A DNA stretch of 64,000 nt from Rhizobium sullae (GTDB lineage: Bacteria > Pseudomonadota > Alphaproteobacteria > Rhizobiales > Rhizobiaceae): positions 1,798,001-1,862,000 of the forward strand of contig NZ_CP104144.1 in the NCBI RefSeq assembly GCF_025200715.1, written 5' to 3'. Both the position numbers and the translations under genes were made by a program. Of the stretch, positions 17,516-25,617 are shown piece after piece. Below the pieces are notes generated by a model, which was given only the letters and a program-made list of their open reading frames with translations, did not search any database and was not told the DNA's origin. How positions within the stretch are numbered: position 1 is the stretch's first letter; each line of letters begins with the position of its first letter.

Positions 17516-17567
17516 TGCGGATCTTGCCCGAAACGATCGATGCACTTCGGATCCGTCAGCCCTTCGA
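17516..17567. repeat. short diverged copy of an rkpJ internal segment
   Basis: About 50 bp here match 20602-20651 inside rkpJ with only a few mismatches; both contain TCGGATCCGTCAGCCCTTC and GCGGATCTTGCC. The flanking sequence does not match. The copy has the same orientation as rkpJ and codes for nothing. It looks like the stump of a second rkpJ-like gene. Confidence 0.6.
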
Positions 17568-17586
17568 TAAGGCGAGAGCTCGGCGT

Positions 17587-18177
17587 TCATGATGATCGCG
17601 GCTCAAGCGGAGCTCGATAGACGATGACCCGACCGCTCGGCATAATCTGGGAGAGGAAATCGAAGTCCCGGACGTTACCAGTCAGCACACTCGCGCCCAG
17701 TTGTCGTGCCTGCAGGAAAACAAGTGCGTCATTGACGAAGCGGCGCTCATGTCCAGCACCCTTTGGCAGGTTGCTCAAGCGAAAGAGCAGACCCGCCAAC
17801 ACGCCGGCCTGTCCCCAAATGGCTGCATCTGGAGCATGAAGTCGGTGCTCCGGAATATCTTCTACGGTCGCCGTGATCGTTTCGAGGACCGCTTTTGTAG
17901 AGGCGTGCTTTGGATCCAGCCGGCCGAAGGCATGAGTCAGCTCAGACAGGCAGACTGCCGAATGGTGGCATAGGCGATACGTAAGCAGCATATCAACCTC
18001 CACGGGCGAGCGCCCTTGAAGCACATCCAGATAGACGCTGGTATCTAGAAATAGAGCCCCTCCGATTGCCGGTTCGTCAGCAGCCCATAGGATATCTTCG
18101 TCGCGCCTGCGCTCGAGCGTTCCGACATGCTTCTGGGGCTTTAGTGATCGGAGGGTCTCAGAAAGATCAAACCCCAA
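17587..18177 (-). CDS. PIN-domain ribonuclease toxin (VapC-like)
   Basis: A PIN domain is visible from LFLDTSVYLDVLQG (first acidic residue) through SELTHAFGRLD to ERRFVNDALVFLQARQLGASVLTGNVRDFDFL, which holds the later acidic metal ligands. VapC enzymes cut tRNA or rRNA. The frame extends upstream into the antitoxin gene. The TTG at 18177 overlaps the antitoxin end by 11 nt and is the most sensible start, giving 196 residues with a longer N-terminus than usual. It forms an operon with the gene at 18167-18463. Confidence 0.78.
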   Translation of the reverse strand: MGFDLSETLRSLKPQKHVGTLERRRDEDILWAADEPAIGGALFLDTSVYLDVLQGRSPVEVDMLLTYRLCHHSAVCLSELTHAFGRLDPKHASTKAVLETITATVEDIPEHRLHAPDAAIWGQAGVLAGLLFRLSNLPKGAGHERRFVNDALVFLQARQLGASVLTGNVRDFDFLSQIMPSGRVIVYRAPLEPRSS

Positions 18178-18463
18178 GATCGATATCCGTCGGGATGGTG
18201 CCCTTGCGGCCCACCAGACGCGCGCCGAAGTCATCTTCAAGAGCCAGCCGGGAAAGCGCCAATTCCAGCAGCTCAGTGTCGGAGGTGACATGGGCGCGCT
18301 TCTTCGCCGCCTCGATCAACTCCGAGGGCACTCGCCCCGACAAGCGGGTATTCTTCGCCGTGCCAAGGAGACCGACGGCCTTCGCTTGCTCGAGCACGAG
18401 CTTATTGCGAGCCAAGGCGACCTTTGCTTCTCTTTCCGCAGCAGTTCGTGGTTGGGTACCCAT
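18167..18463 (-). CDS. antitoxin of the VapC-like toxin
   Basis: The 98-residue protein starts MGTQPRTAAEREAKVALARNKL after GGGAG eight nt upstream. A central segment, RVPSELIEAAKKRAHVTSDTELLELALSRLALED, reads like a ribbon-helix-helix DNA-binding domain, and the C-terminal tail would wrap the toxin. Position, size and overlap with the PIN-domain gene identify it as the antitoxin. It probably represses its own promoter. Confidence 0.75.
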   Translation of the reverse strand: MGTQPRTAAEREAKVALARNKLVLEQAKAVGLLGTAKNTRLSGRVPSELIEAAKKRAHVTSDTELLELALSRLALEDDFGARLVGRKGTIPTDIDLGV

Positions 18464-18595
18464 AGGATTCTCCCTGTGTTGAACATAATATGGATTGCGT
18501 TGAACTGGAAGGCAAGATTCAATAGTGGTCGGCGAGTGGGAATCACGAAACGCCAACCGTCCAGACGCAGCGGCTGGGCTCTTGTGCGTCGTACT

Positions 18596-19088
18596 GATCG
18601 CCTCGTCTCGGTCACGATCGGCGGGCTGCCGATCACGCTTTCGGCGGGCGCCGGCTCGCTGGTGGCGTGGCCTCCTCTTCGGCTGGTGGCATGCGCGGTA
18701 TCCTGGCCGGGCTAATGCTAATGCACCGGTGGTCGCAACGCAGATCATGTGGGATCCACGACTGGCCGCCTTCTGCGCGTTGGTCGGCCTCACGGCGGGA
18801 CCACAGGCCCTCGCCGCGCTCGCGACCGACGGCCCGACGATCCTTGTGGCAGGCGTGGTCGTCACTCTCGTTCCGCTGATAGTCGGCCTCGGCGTCGGCC
18901 ATTTCCTGCTTGGGATCAATTCGGTTGCGCTCGTTGGCGCGCTTGCCGGCGCACACACCCAGGATCCCGCCATGCTCTCGGCGAGTGATCTCGCGGAAAG
19001 TCCTGCGCCAGCACTCGGCTTCACGGTGCCTTATGCAATCGGCAATATTCTTTTGACAAATCTCGGGCCGGTCGTAGCGTTAAGTTGA
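18596..19088 (+). pseudogene. AspT/YidE-type antiporter, C-terminal relic
   Basis: One frame reads VTIGGLPITLSAGAGSLVA. After a shift near 18665 a second frame continues GLLFGWWHARYP, then ALVGLTAGPQALAALATDGPTILVAGVVVTLVPLIVGLGVGHFLL and ALAGAHTQDPAMLSASDLAESPAPALGFTVPYAIGNILLTNLGPVVAL. This is the second half of the aspartate:alanine antiporter-like family. The first half is absent, and one internal block is replaced by unrelated sequence near 18710-18760. It is a non-functional remnant. Confidence 0.75.
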
Positions 19089-19147
19089 GCTGCATGGCAT
19101 CGCCCCCGACACTGACGACATTCGGAGAATAGAAAGGGTGAGAAAAA

Positions 19148-20152
19148 ATGAAAGCTAACGTCGTCACCGCGCTAATTGCCCCTTTTGTCTTCGCCACCAT
19201 GGTGCCCACTTCCGTGCTTGCCAACGACACCAGCGCCGTCCTCGGCGCTGGTGGCTTGGAACTCACGACGTCCAAAGACATCGTCATGGCGAGCGAAGAT
19301 CTATATTTGTCGGCGAGCCAAATCCGGGTGCGCTACGCCTTCCGCAACGAGAGCGATCGGGACATCACGACGCGGGTCGCCTTTCCGCTACCGGAGGTCG
19401 ATCAGAACGAAGGTTCGGAGATGGTGTTTTTGCCGGCGGAAGACCAGGAGAATTTCGTCGACTTCCACGTGACGGTGGATGGGCGGCCTGTCCAACCAAA
19501 ACTGGAGCAGAAGGCGGTCACCGGCGAGGGTGCCGATGTGACGGCGGCGATCACCAAGGCCGGCCTGCCGGTCAATGCGCAGCTTCCAGGATGGCAGGAA
19601 AAGACACGCGCCTTGCCGCATGAAGTCCGGCAACATCTCGTCAAGCAAAGGCTCATTGAGGCAGACGATCCCGGCAATCGGTCGGCCGATTTCGACCCTA
19701 CCTGGAAGCTGCGAGCAACTTTCCACTGGGAGCAGACCTTTCCCGCTGGCAAGACCATCACCGTCGAACATCGCTACAAGCCGATCACTGGCGGTGTCTC
19801 CTCCTTCGACGAGAGCCAGTTCAATGATTACAAGAGTTACTGCCTTGACAACCAGGGTAAGGCAGGCGTCCGCCGGCTAGTGAAGCAGGCACAAGCGGCT
19901 GCGCAGGCAGACCCGCAAAGAAGCCCCAATATCGGCGGACCCTCCGAAGTGGAGTATATTCTGACCACCGGGGCCAACTGGAAGGGGCCGATCGGAGACT
20001 TCCACCTGACGATCGACAAGGAGAATCCGAACGCAGTTCTGACACTGTGCCTGAGCGGTCTCAAGAAGACCGGCCCGACGGCGTTCGAGCTGAGGCGGAT
20101 GAATTTCACGCCAAAGGAAGACATCCGCTTTGCGGTTTTTGACTGGCGGTAG
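19148..20152 (+). CDS. exported DUF4424 protein
   Basis: The 334-residue protein has a signal peptide (MKANVVTALIAPFVFATMVPTSVLA) and the DUF4424 pattern: NDTSAVLGAGGLELTTSKDIVMASEDLYLSASQIRVRYAFRN at the start of the mature chain and SVNP-like WKGPIGDFHLTIDKENPNAVLTLCLSGLKKTGPTAFELRRMNFTPKEDI near the end. The family is periplasmic and its function is unknown. GAAAGGG upstream of the ATG is a fair ribosome site. The gene stands alone between the antiporter relic and the convergent rkpJ. Confidence 0.8.
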   Translation: MKANVVTALIAPFVFATMVPTSVLANDTSAVLGAGGLELTTSKDIVMASEDLYLSASQIRVRYAFRNESDRDITTRVAFPLPEVDQNEGSEMVFLPAEDQENFVDFHVTVDGRPVQPKLEQKAVTGEGADVTAAITKAGLPVNAQLPGWQEKTRALPHEVRQHLVKQRLIEADDPGNRSADFDPTWKLRATFHWEQTFPAGKTITVEHRYKPITGGVSSFDESQFNDYKSYCLDNQGKAGVRRLVKQAQAAAQADPQRSPNIGGPSEVEYILTTGANWKGPIGDFHLTIDKENPNAVLTLCLSGLKKTGPTAFELRRMNFTPKEDIRFAVFDWR

Positions 20153-20396
20153 CTCGTTTCGGGAACATCACAATTCAGGGATCAAAACGGGCCCGTTGCA
20201 CTCGCGCCGCGTAACAGGCTCCGAAGTCAGGAACCGGACGCATGGCCTGTTACCGAAGGGCCGAGCTGTCAAATTCAGAAGACAACTGAAGCGCGCAGAA
20301 GAGACGTGGAGTGAAGGTCATGCCGATCATGGCAATGACTGAGAATTTAATTCTGAACCCTTGGCTTCAAACGAGAGAGGCCCTGTCGGATACGAG

Positions 20397-21695
20397 TCAG
20401 GGGACGTCTATTTTCATCGGATGTTTGCGGATCGGCGGCTCGACGTAAGCGCCCGGCTCATTGACATTTCGCGCCAGCAACCTCGAGGCAATACTTTCGG
20501 CAGCAGCCTCCGCTCCCTCTTTCGAATAGAAGTTGCCGCGAACCTGCACGGAGGCGGCGAGCAATCGCATGAACGCTTCAAGAAGCTCTGCCGATGGCGG
20601 CTGCGGATCTTGCCAGAAAAGATCGATGGATTTCGGATCCGTCAGCCCTTCTATATCGTAGATCGTAACGCCGAGCGTCTTCACCGGCTTACCCGCCTGC
20701 AATGCCGAAAGGGCGGCTGTGGAATTCACCGTTACCATGCCCAGGCATGTCGAAATCAATGCGGAGAGATCACCGCCATCGATAACCTGCACGCGGCCCG
20801 ACACTCCAAGCGACCGGGCGGTGGAATTCACATAGTCGTCCCAGTCGATAAGCCCATTGTCGAGCGGATGGATTTTGACGACCAGCTGCGTATCTTCGGG
20901 CGCATGCTCGGCAAAGGAGCGCAAAATATAACGGATTGCGTCCCGCTGGCTGCGGAACGGCGAATGGGCGCGCAACTGATAGTCTGTCTCAATCTGCAGC
21001 GGATAGACAAAGAAGGCCGCGGCTCCGGAAGACAGCCGGCGAACCTCGAAATTCGCCTTTCGCCCGCGACCTCGCCCCATTGCGAGCCTCCTCAGCCAGC
21101 CGGCATATTCGGCGAGCGGATGAAACAGCCCGTGCCGCCGGTAATGGGGATAAAAGAGCGAGAAGAAGACGGTCGGCAGGTAATAAAGCAGATCGGCGAT
21201 CGCTTCCGAGAGGAAAGTATGACTGTAGCGCCTGTTCCAATCCGGCTCCGGCAGCCCTTTCGCAGCCGCAAGGATATGATCCGGATCGACGGGAAACCGC
21301 GAATTGGACGAAAGACCTTCGCGCTCGATCGTCACCCAGTCAGGCCTCAGATGCCCCATCTCGATGGCATAGACCGAAACGCCCATCGCGCGGGCTTCGG
21401 CGATGGCAGCGCGGTGGTAGGGCCTTTCCTCTCCGTGGACGATGAGGTCGGTAATCTTGCGGTCCGCCATGAGCTGACGAACATAGCCCGGCCAGGCTGC
21501 GACGGGACCGCGATAGTTTACGGCACCACGCCTGCGCCAGAATAGCCAGTCTCCGCTGTTGAGGTTGACGCGAACGCACGCGCAGCCGGCTGCCTCAAGA
21601 CGGTCCGCGATCCGGCAATAGAGGATGGACGACGGCCCCTGGAGAAACAGGAAGACGCGTTTCGCCTTCTCCTCTGAGCGGACCGGCACGATCAT
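20397..21695 (-). CDS. rkpJ: RkpJ, capsule polysaccharide synthesis/export protein (KpsS-like)
   Basis: The 432-residue protein belongs to the capsule polysaccharide KpsS/KpsC (LipB-like) family. It begins MIVPVRSEEKAKRVFLFLQGPSS and contains HPLDNG and the nucleotide-sugar-site-like VNSTAALSALQAGKPVKTLGVTIYDIEGLT. In this family the domain acts as a Kdo transferase that builds the lipid-linked primer of capsule. It is the last gene of rkpAGHIJ. The ATG at 21695 overlaps the rkpI stop (ATGA); a longer frame begins 20 codons earlier but overlaps rkpI needlessly. Confidence 0.87.
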   Translation of the reverse strand: MIVPVRSEEKAKRVFLFLQGPSSILYCRIADRLEAAGCACVRVNLNSGDWLFWRRRGAVNYRGPVAAWPGYVRQLMADRKITDLIVHGEERPYHRAAIAEARAMGVSVYAIEMGHLRPDWVTIEREGLSSNSRFPVDPDHILAAAKGLPEPDWNRRYSHTFLSEAIADLLYYLPTVFFSLFYPHYRRHGLFHPLAEYAGWLRRLAMGRGRGRKANFEVRRLSSGAAAFFVYPLQIETDYQLRAHSPFRSQRDAIRYILRSFAEHAPEDTQLVVKIHPLDNGLIDWDDYVNSTARSLGVSGRVQVIDGGDLSALISTCLGMVTVNSTAALSALQAGKPVKTLGVTIYDIEGLTDPKSIDLFWQDPQPPSAELLEAFMRLLAASVQVRGNFYSKEGAEAAAESIASRLLARNVNEPGAYVEPPIRKHPMKIDVP

Positions 21696-23287
21696 TCCGC
21701 CGGCAACTCTTTGCTGAGGCCGGCATAGCGCAGCAGCGTTCCGAGCAGGTTCCACGGAGCTTCTTCCCGCGGCGGGACCGGACGCTGCGAATGGGCGCGC
21801 GCGCGACCAAGCGGCACAATCATATAGTCGGTACGAGGATCCGGAAACGGATCAGCGAAAGCCTTCAAGAGCGGCGCATGATCTCCGTAGAAAAGCAGCC
21901 AGACTGGCCGGTCCAGCGTGTCGAGGTGATGGGCCAGATTTCCAAGCGCGTGATCGGCGCGGCGAAGAAGCTCGGAATAGATCTCCACAGGGTCCGTGAG
22001 ATCACCGACGCGACCGGCCTCCCACGGTCCATGGTTGGCCATCGAGGCAACGAACAGGAAATTCTTGATGTCCGGATCCTTTTCGATCTCGCGGATCACG
22101 TTCTTCGTCAGCGCCTGATCGCTGACATAAGGGCCGTCGCGCTCCAGATTGTGGTCGAATTCGTCGAGCATCATCATGTGATCGAAGCCAAGCTGCGGCA
22201 TCGCCTTATGGCGCAGGAAGAAGGTGCGGTCGTAGGGATGAATGAACTGCGTCTTCCAGCCGGCCTCCTTCAGTTTGTTCGGCCAAACGACATCCGCATA
22301 CTGGCTTGCGCTCAGATAGGGATAGCTCGCATCAATATGCACGTCGTCCGGCTGAAGGCCGCTTAAGACTGCAAATTCGGTGCGAAGCGTATAACCGCCC
22401 TCGAAGACGCTCGTCATGCGGCCCCATTGCGCTGCCCGCTTGCGCAGCCGATCAAGGTTGGGAAGCTTAAGGTTTTTGACTTCGAAATGACGAAGATCGA
22501 TGAAGGACTCCGATTGCCAGATGACAATGAGCGGCGGCTCCTCATCGCCGTCCGGATCCCAAAGGTCGTGCAGCGCCGATTTCAGCATTTCGGACAGCTC
22601 GTGCACGATCTTCTCGCGGCGGCGGCCGAGCCATATAATGAAATGCAGGACGACAGACGTGAACGTGCCGAAACGGACGGTATTCTTCTTGATATCAATT
22701 GGTCCGACGAGCTGCTGCGTGGCCCGCGATACCGGTCCGTTCACAGGACCGTAGAAAAGCGCCAGCCACGGGCCGAAGGCAACGGCAAGCCCGACCAGCA
22801 CCCAGAACGCCTGTGCGCTGTCAGGCAGGATATGCGGCTCGAAATAAAAGTAGAGCCCGGTCACGCCGAAGACGTAAAGCAACGAGAACATCCAGAAGAA
22901 GATGTTCAGCGAGGTCGCGTAGAAGATCTCCTTGTATTTGAAGACATCGACGACGAGCGCAATGTCGGAGAAAATCAGCGGCTCGCGGATGAACTTGAAC
23001 TTGGCACGCGAAATCCCGGTGAAAATCACGAAGAAGCTCATCGTCGCCTGCATGGCGTAGATCGGCCGCCACGTCACTGAGAAGAACCCCGCAAAGACCA
23101 GAGCGATGACAGGAAGGCGCGCGGCAAGGTCGAGCGCATGGCGTGCTGGCGTTCGTTCGATGTTGTTCTGGCGATAGACGGCCGACGGCATCGCGAACCA
23201 GTCCGTCGCATAGACGAAGATGCACGTCAGGGCGAAGCAGAAGGCAACCAATAAAAAAGGGGCATCATGTAAGCGCAACGGAACCAT
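21692..23287 (-). CDS. rkpI: RkpI, membrane sulfatase/phosphoglycerol-transferase-like protein
   Basis: The 531-residue protein has four or five membrane segments in residues 10-200. A periplasmic sulfatase-like domain follows, with VIWQSESFIDLRHF (metal and nucleophile region), FEGGYTLRTEFAVLSGL, ASMANHGPW and LLFYGDHAPLL. It is of the LtaS/MdoB alkaline-phosphatase superfamily type, so it may transfer a phospho-substituent onto the K-antigen lipid or sugar. It is known in Sinorhizobium as rkpI. The ATG at 23287 follows rkpH by 36 nt and is preferred to the upstream in-frame codon. Confidence 0.86.
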   Translation of the reverse strand: MVPLRLHDAPFLLVAFCFALTCIFVYATDWFAMPSAVYRQNNIERTPARHALDLAARLPVIALVFAGFFSVTWRPIYAMQATMSFFVIFTGISRAKFKFIREPLIFSDIALVVDVFKYKEIFYATSLNIFFWMFSLLYVFGVTGLYFYFEPHILPDSAQAFWVLVGLAVAFGPWLALFYGPVNGPVSRATQQLVGPIDIKKNTVRFGTFTSVVLHFIIWLGRRREKIVHELSEMLKSALHDLWDPDGDEEPPLIVIWQSESFIDLRHFEVKNLKLPNLDRLRKRAAQWGRMTSVFEGGYTLRTEFAVLSGLQPDDVHIDASYPYLSASQYADVVWPNKLKEAGWKTQFIHPYDRTFFLRHKAMPQLGFDHMMMLDEFDHNLERDGPYVSDQALTKNVIREIEKDPDIKNFLFVASMANHGPWEAGRVGDLTDPVEIYSELLRRADHALGNLAHHLDTLDRPVWLLFYGDHAPLLKAFADPFPDPRTDYMIVPLGRARAHSQRPVPPREEAPWNLLGTLLRYAGLSKELPAE

Positions 23288-23323
23288 CGATTTTCTATTA
23301 CCGGCAACACATGCCAAATCCGA

Positions 23324-24187
23324 TTAAAGCTTGGGCGTGTCAATGCCCGATGATATCCCTGTCTTCAAATGCACAGTCGATGACATCGCATGCGTTTCCT
23401 TTGCGCCACGCTTCAATCGATGCCGGTACCAGAGCGAAAGCAACGGCTTGATGAACGGGCCCAGATAGGCAAGCGCCATGAGAGACGACGTAAAGTGGAT
23501 CTTTGAGCGGCCGCGGTCGATACCGGCGACAATGCGCTCTGCAATTGCTTCTGCCGACCAAGGCTTCACCTTGCCCATCAGAACTTCGGCCTGCCATGGC
23601 CGCATCGTCATCTCACGCTGATACTGCGGTGTCAGCGTATCTGGCGGAAAGCAGATGGAGATGCGGACACCCGTTCCGACGGCTTCCGCCTGCAAGGCTT
23701 CAGCAAAGCCGTTCAGCGCCGATTTGGAAGCGCAGTAGGCCGCATAGCCATGAAGGCCGATCAACGCGGCACCCGACGACACCACCATGATCGTGCCCTG
23801 CCCCCTCGCCTTCATGCTGTGATAGACTGAACGGGCAGCATTTGCCGTACCCAGAAGGTTGGTGGTCACCTGCTGGTCGAAGACGGCGGCCGGAAGAGCG
23901 TCGAAGGCAGCCGGCTCGACAATGCCGGCAGAGGAAACGAGCACGTCGCAGAAGCCGTTCGCGGTTTCACAGGCTTTGACCGCAGTTGCAAGGTCCTCAT
24001 GCCTGGACACGTCAGCCGAAACGGCAAAAGCGCTTCCGCCCTTCGATACAGCCTTGACGTCTCGAACCGCCGCTTCGAGGCGTGCTGCATCGCGCGCGAT
24101 CAGCGAAACACGCTCACCTCTGGCGGCGTAGGCCTTTGCGACTGCTAACCCGATACCGCTGGAACCGCCGGTTACGATGACATGCAT
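23324..24187 (-). CDS. rkpH: RkpH, short-chain dehydrogenase/reductase
   Basis: The 287-residue classical SDR shows TGGSSGIG (residues 6-13), the NAG-equivalent SSAG near 88, serine in VVSSGAALIG and the catalytic YAAYCASKS. A hydrophobic stretch near the C-terminus (SLMALAYLGPFIKPLLSLWY) suggests membrane attachment, as in 3-ketodihydrosphingosine reductases. Given the partner RkpG, it probably reduces the keto group of an alpha-oxoamine product. It lies 13 nt downstream of rkpG. Confidence 0.88.
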   Translation of the reverse strand: MHVIVTGGSSGIGLAVAKAYAARGERVSLIARDAARLEAAVRDVKAVSKGGSAFAVSADVSRHEDLATAVKACETANGFCDVLVSSAGIVEPAAFDALPAAVFDQQVTTNLLGTANAARSVYHSMKARGQGTIMVVSSGAALIGLHGYAAYCASKSALNGFAEALQAEAVGTGVRISICFPPDTLTPQYQREMTMRPWQAEVLMGKVKPWSAEAIAERIVAGIDRGRSKIHFTSSLMALAYLGPFIKPLLSLWYRHRLKRGAKETHAMSSTVHLKTGISSGIDTPKL

Positions 24188-24200
24188 TGCATCGTCCTGC

Positions 24201-25616
24201 CTAAGGCTTACCCGCCATCTGGTTCATCGGCAGGAGCTTCATCACCTTTTCGAAGTCGATCGAACCTAGGCCGAAATTGCGGTCCTGTAAATCTTTCAGC
24301 CGCTTCGCGGTCGCTGTGACAGCATGCGCAATCTGCTCATCCGTGTGATTGCAGGTAATAAAGAAACGCAGCCGCGCCATGCCCTCGGGAACTGCCGGAT
24401 GGATGATCGGCAGTGCGTTCACGCCCTCTTCGAGAAGATCGTTGGACAGCTGCACGGCGCGAACGGAATCTCCAACGATGACGGGGACAACGGAGTAACC
24501 GGTCGCAAGGCCGGTATCGAGACCGGCTTCCTTCGCAAGTTTCAGGAAGAGCGCGCCGTTGCGCCGCAGCCGCGCGGTACGCTCCGGCTCTTTCGTCAAT
24601 ATTTCCAGGCCGGCCAATGCCGCAGCTGCCAGTACCGGCGCTAGGCCTACGCTATAGACAAAGCCGCCGGCCTCCGCCTTCAAGACGTCCGCTAAGGCCT
24701 GGCTTCCAGCTATGTAACCGCCGCAGCTCGATGTGGTCTTGGAAAGCGTCCCCATCCAGATGTCAACTTCATGTGGGTCGATGCCGTAATGTTCGAAGCT
24801 GCCGCGGCCGGTTTTTCCGAGCACGCCGAGGGCGTGCGCCTCATCGACCATCAGCCAGAAGCCATAACGCGACCTTAGCTCGACCAGTGCCGGCAGATCG
24901 GCGATATCGCCATCCATCGAGTAGACGCCTTCGACAATCACCAAAATGCGCCGGAAGTCGGAGGACAGCGTCTTCAGAACAGATTCAAGGTTCTCAACAT
25001 CATTGTGCTTGAAGAGACGGCGGGTCGCGCCCGATTGCTTGATCCCGGCAAGCGCGCTGTTATGGATGAACTCGTCATGGATCACGAGATCCTGCGGGCC
25101 CATCAAACAGCTGATCGCAGCGACATTGGTCAGGTAGCCGCTGACGAAACAGACCGCAGCATCGACGCCATAGACCTTGGCGAGCGCGTGTTCGAGTTCG
25201 ACATGCACGGGCCGCTCTCCGGCCACCAGGCGGCTTGCCGAAGCGGAGATGCCAAAGCGATCTATCGCCTCTTTTGCCCGCTGGTTGACGAGGGGATCGG
25301 TATTGGTCGCGAGGTAATCATAAGAGGCGAAGTTGGCGAACTCCTTGCCCGACATGACTGTCGTTGCACCCGCCGCCTTGTCATGCGAGCGGTAGAAGGG
25401 GTTGCCGATGCCGGCCATCTGCGCCCCGATCTTCTGGGTCATCACCCGCTGGTATTCCGGCAGTTCATCGAATCTTGTCACTTGGCGAACCGGCGGCTGG
25501 GGATGGCGGCTCATCCGGGCTGCCCGGTTTCTCCCAGACGACTCGTTGGCGTGCCGCATCTGATCGAGCAGTCCCGTTTTCCGGTCCTGCGCTTTGCCGT
25601 CTGGATTGTTTGTCAT
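24201..25616 (-). CDS. rkpG: RkpG, PLP-dependent alpha-oxoamine synthase family acyltransferase
   Basis: The 471-residue enzyme belongs to the alpha-oxoamine synthase group (AONS, KBL, serine palmitoyltransferase). It carries DEFIHNSALAGIKQSGA, VVEGVYSMDGDIADLPALVEL, the cofactor-contacting MVDEAHALGVLGKTGRGSFEHYG and the PLP lysine in GTLSKTTSSCGGYIAG. The reaction condenses an acyl thioester with an amino acid. RkpA would supply the acyl chain as ACP thioester, and rkpG starts one base after the rkpA stop. The N-terminal 80 residues extend beyond the usual AONS length. Confidence 0.88.
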   Translation of the reverse strand: MTNNPDGKAQDRKTGLLDQMRHANESSGRNRAARMSRHPQPPVRQVTRFDELPEYQRVMTQKIGAQMAGIGNPFYRSHDKAAGATTVMSGKEFANFASYDYLATNTDPLVNQRAKEAIDRFGISASASRLVAGERPVHVELEHALAKVYGVDAAVCFVSGYLTNVAAISCLMGPQDLVIHDEFIHNSALAGIKQSGATRRLFKHNDVENLESVLKTLSSDFRRILVIVEGVYSMDGDIADLPALVELRSRYGFWLMVDEAHALGVLGKTGRGSFEHYGIDPHEVDIWMGTLSKTTSSCGGYIAGSQALADVLKAEAGGFVYSVGLAPVLAAAALAGLEILTKEPERTARLRRNGALFLKLAKEAGLDTGLATGYSVVPVIVGDSVRAVQLSNDLLEEGVNALPIIHPAVPEGMARLRFFITCNHTDEQIAHAVTATAKRLKDLQDRNFGLGSIDFEKVMKLLPMNQMAGKP

Positions 25617-25617
25617 C

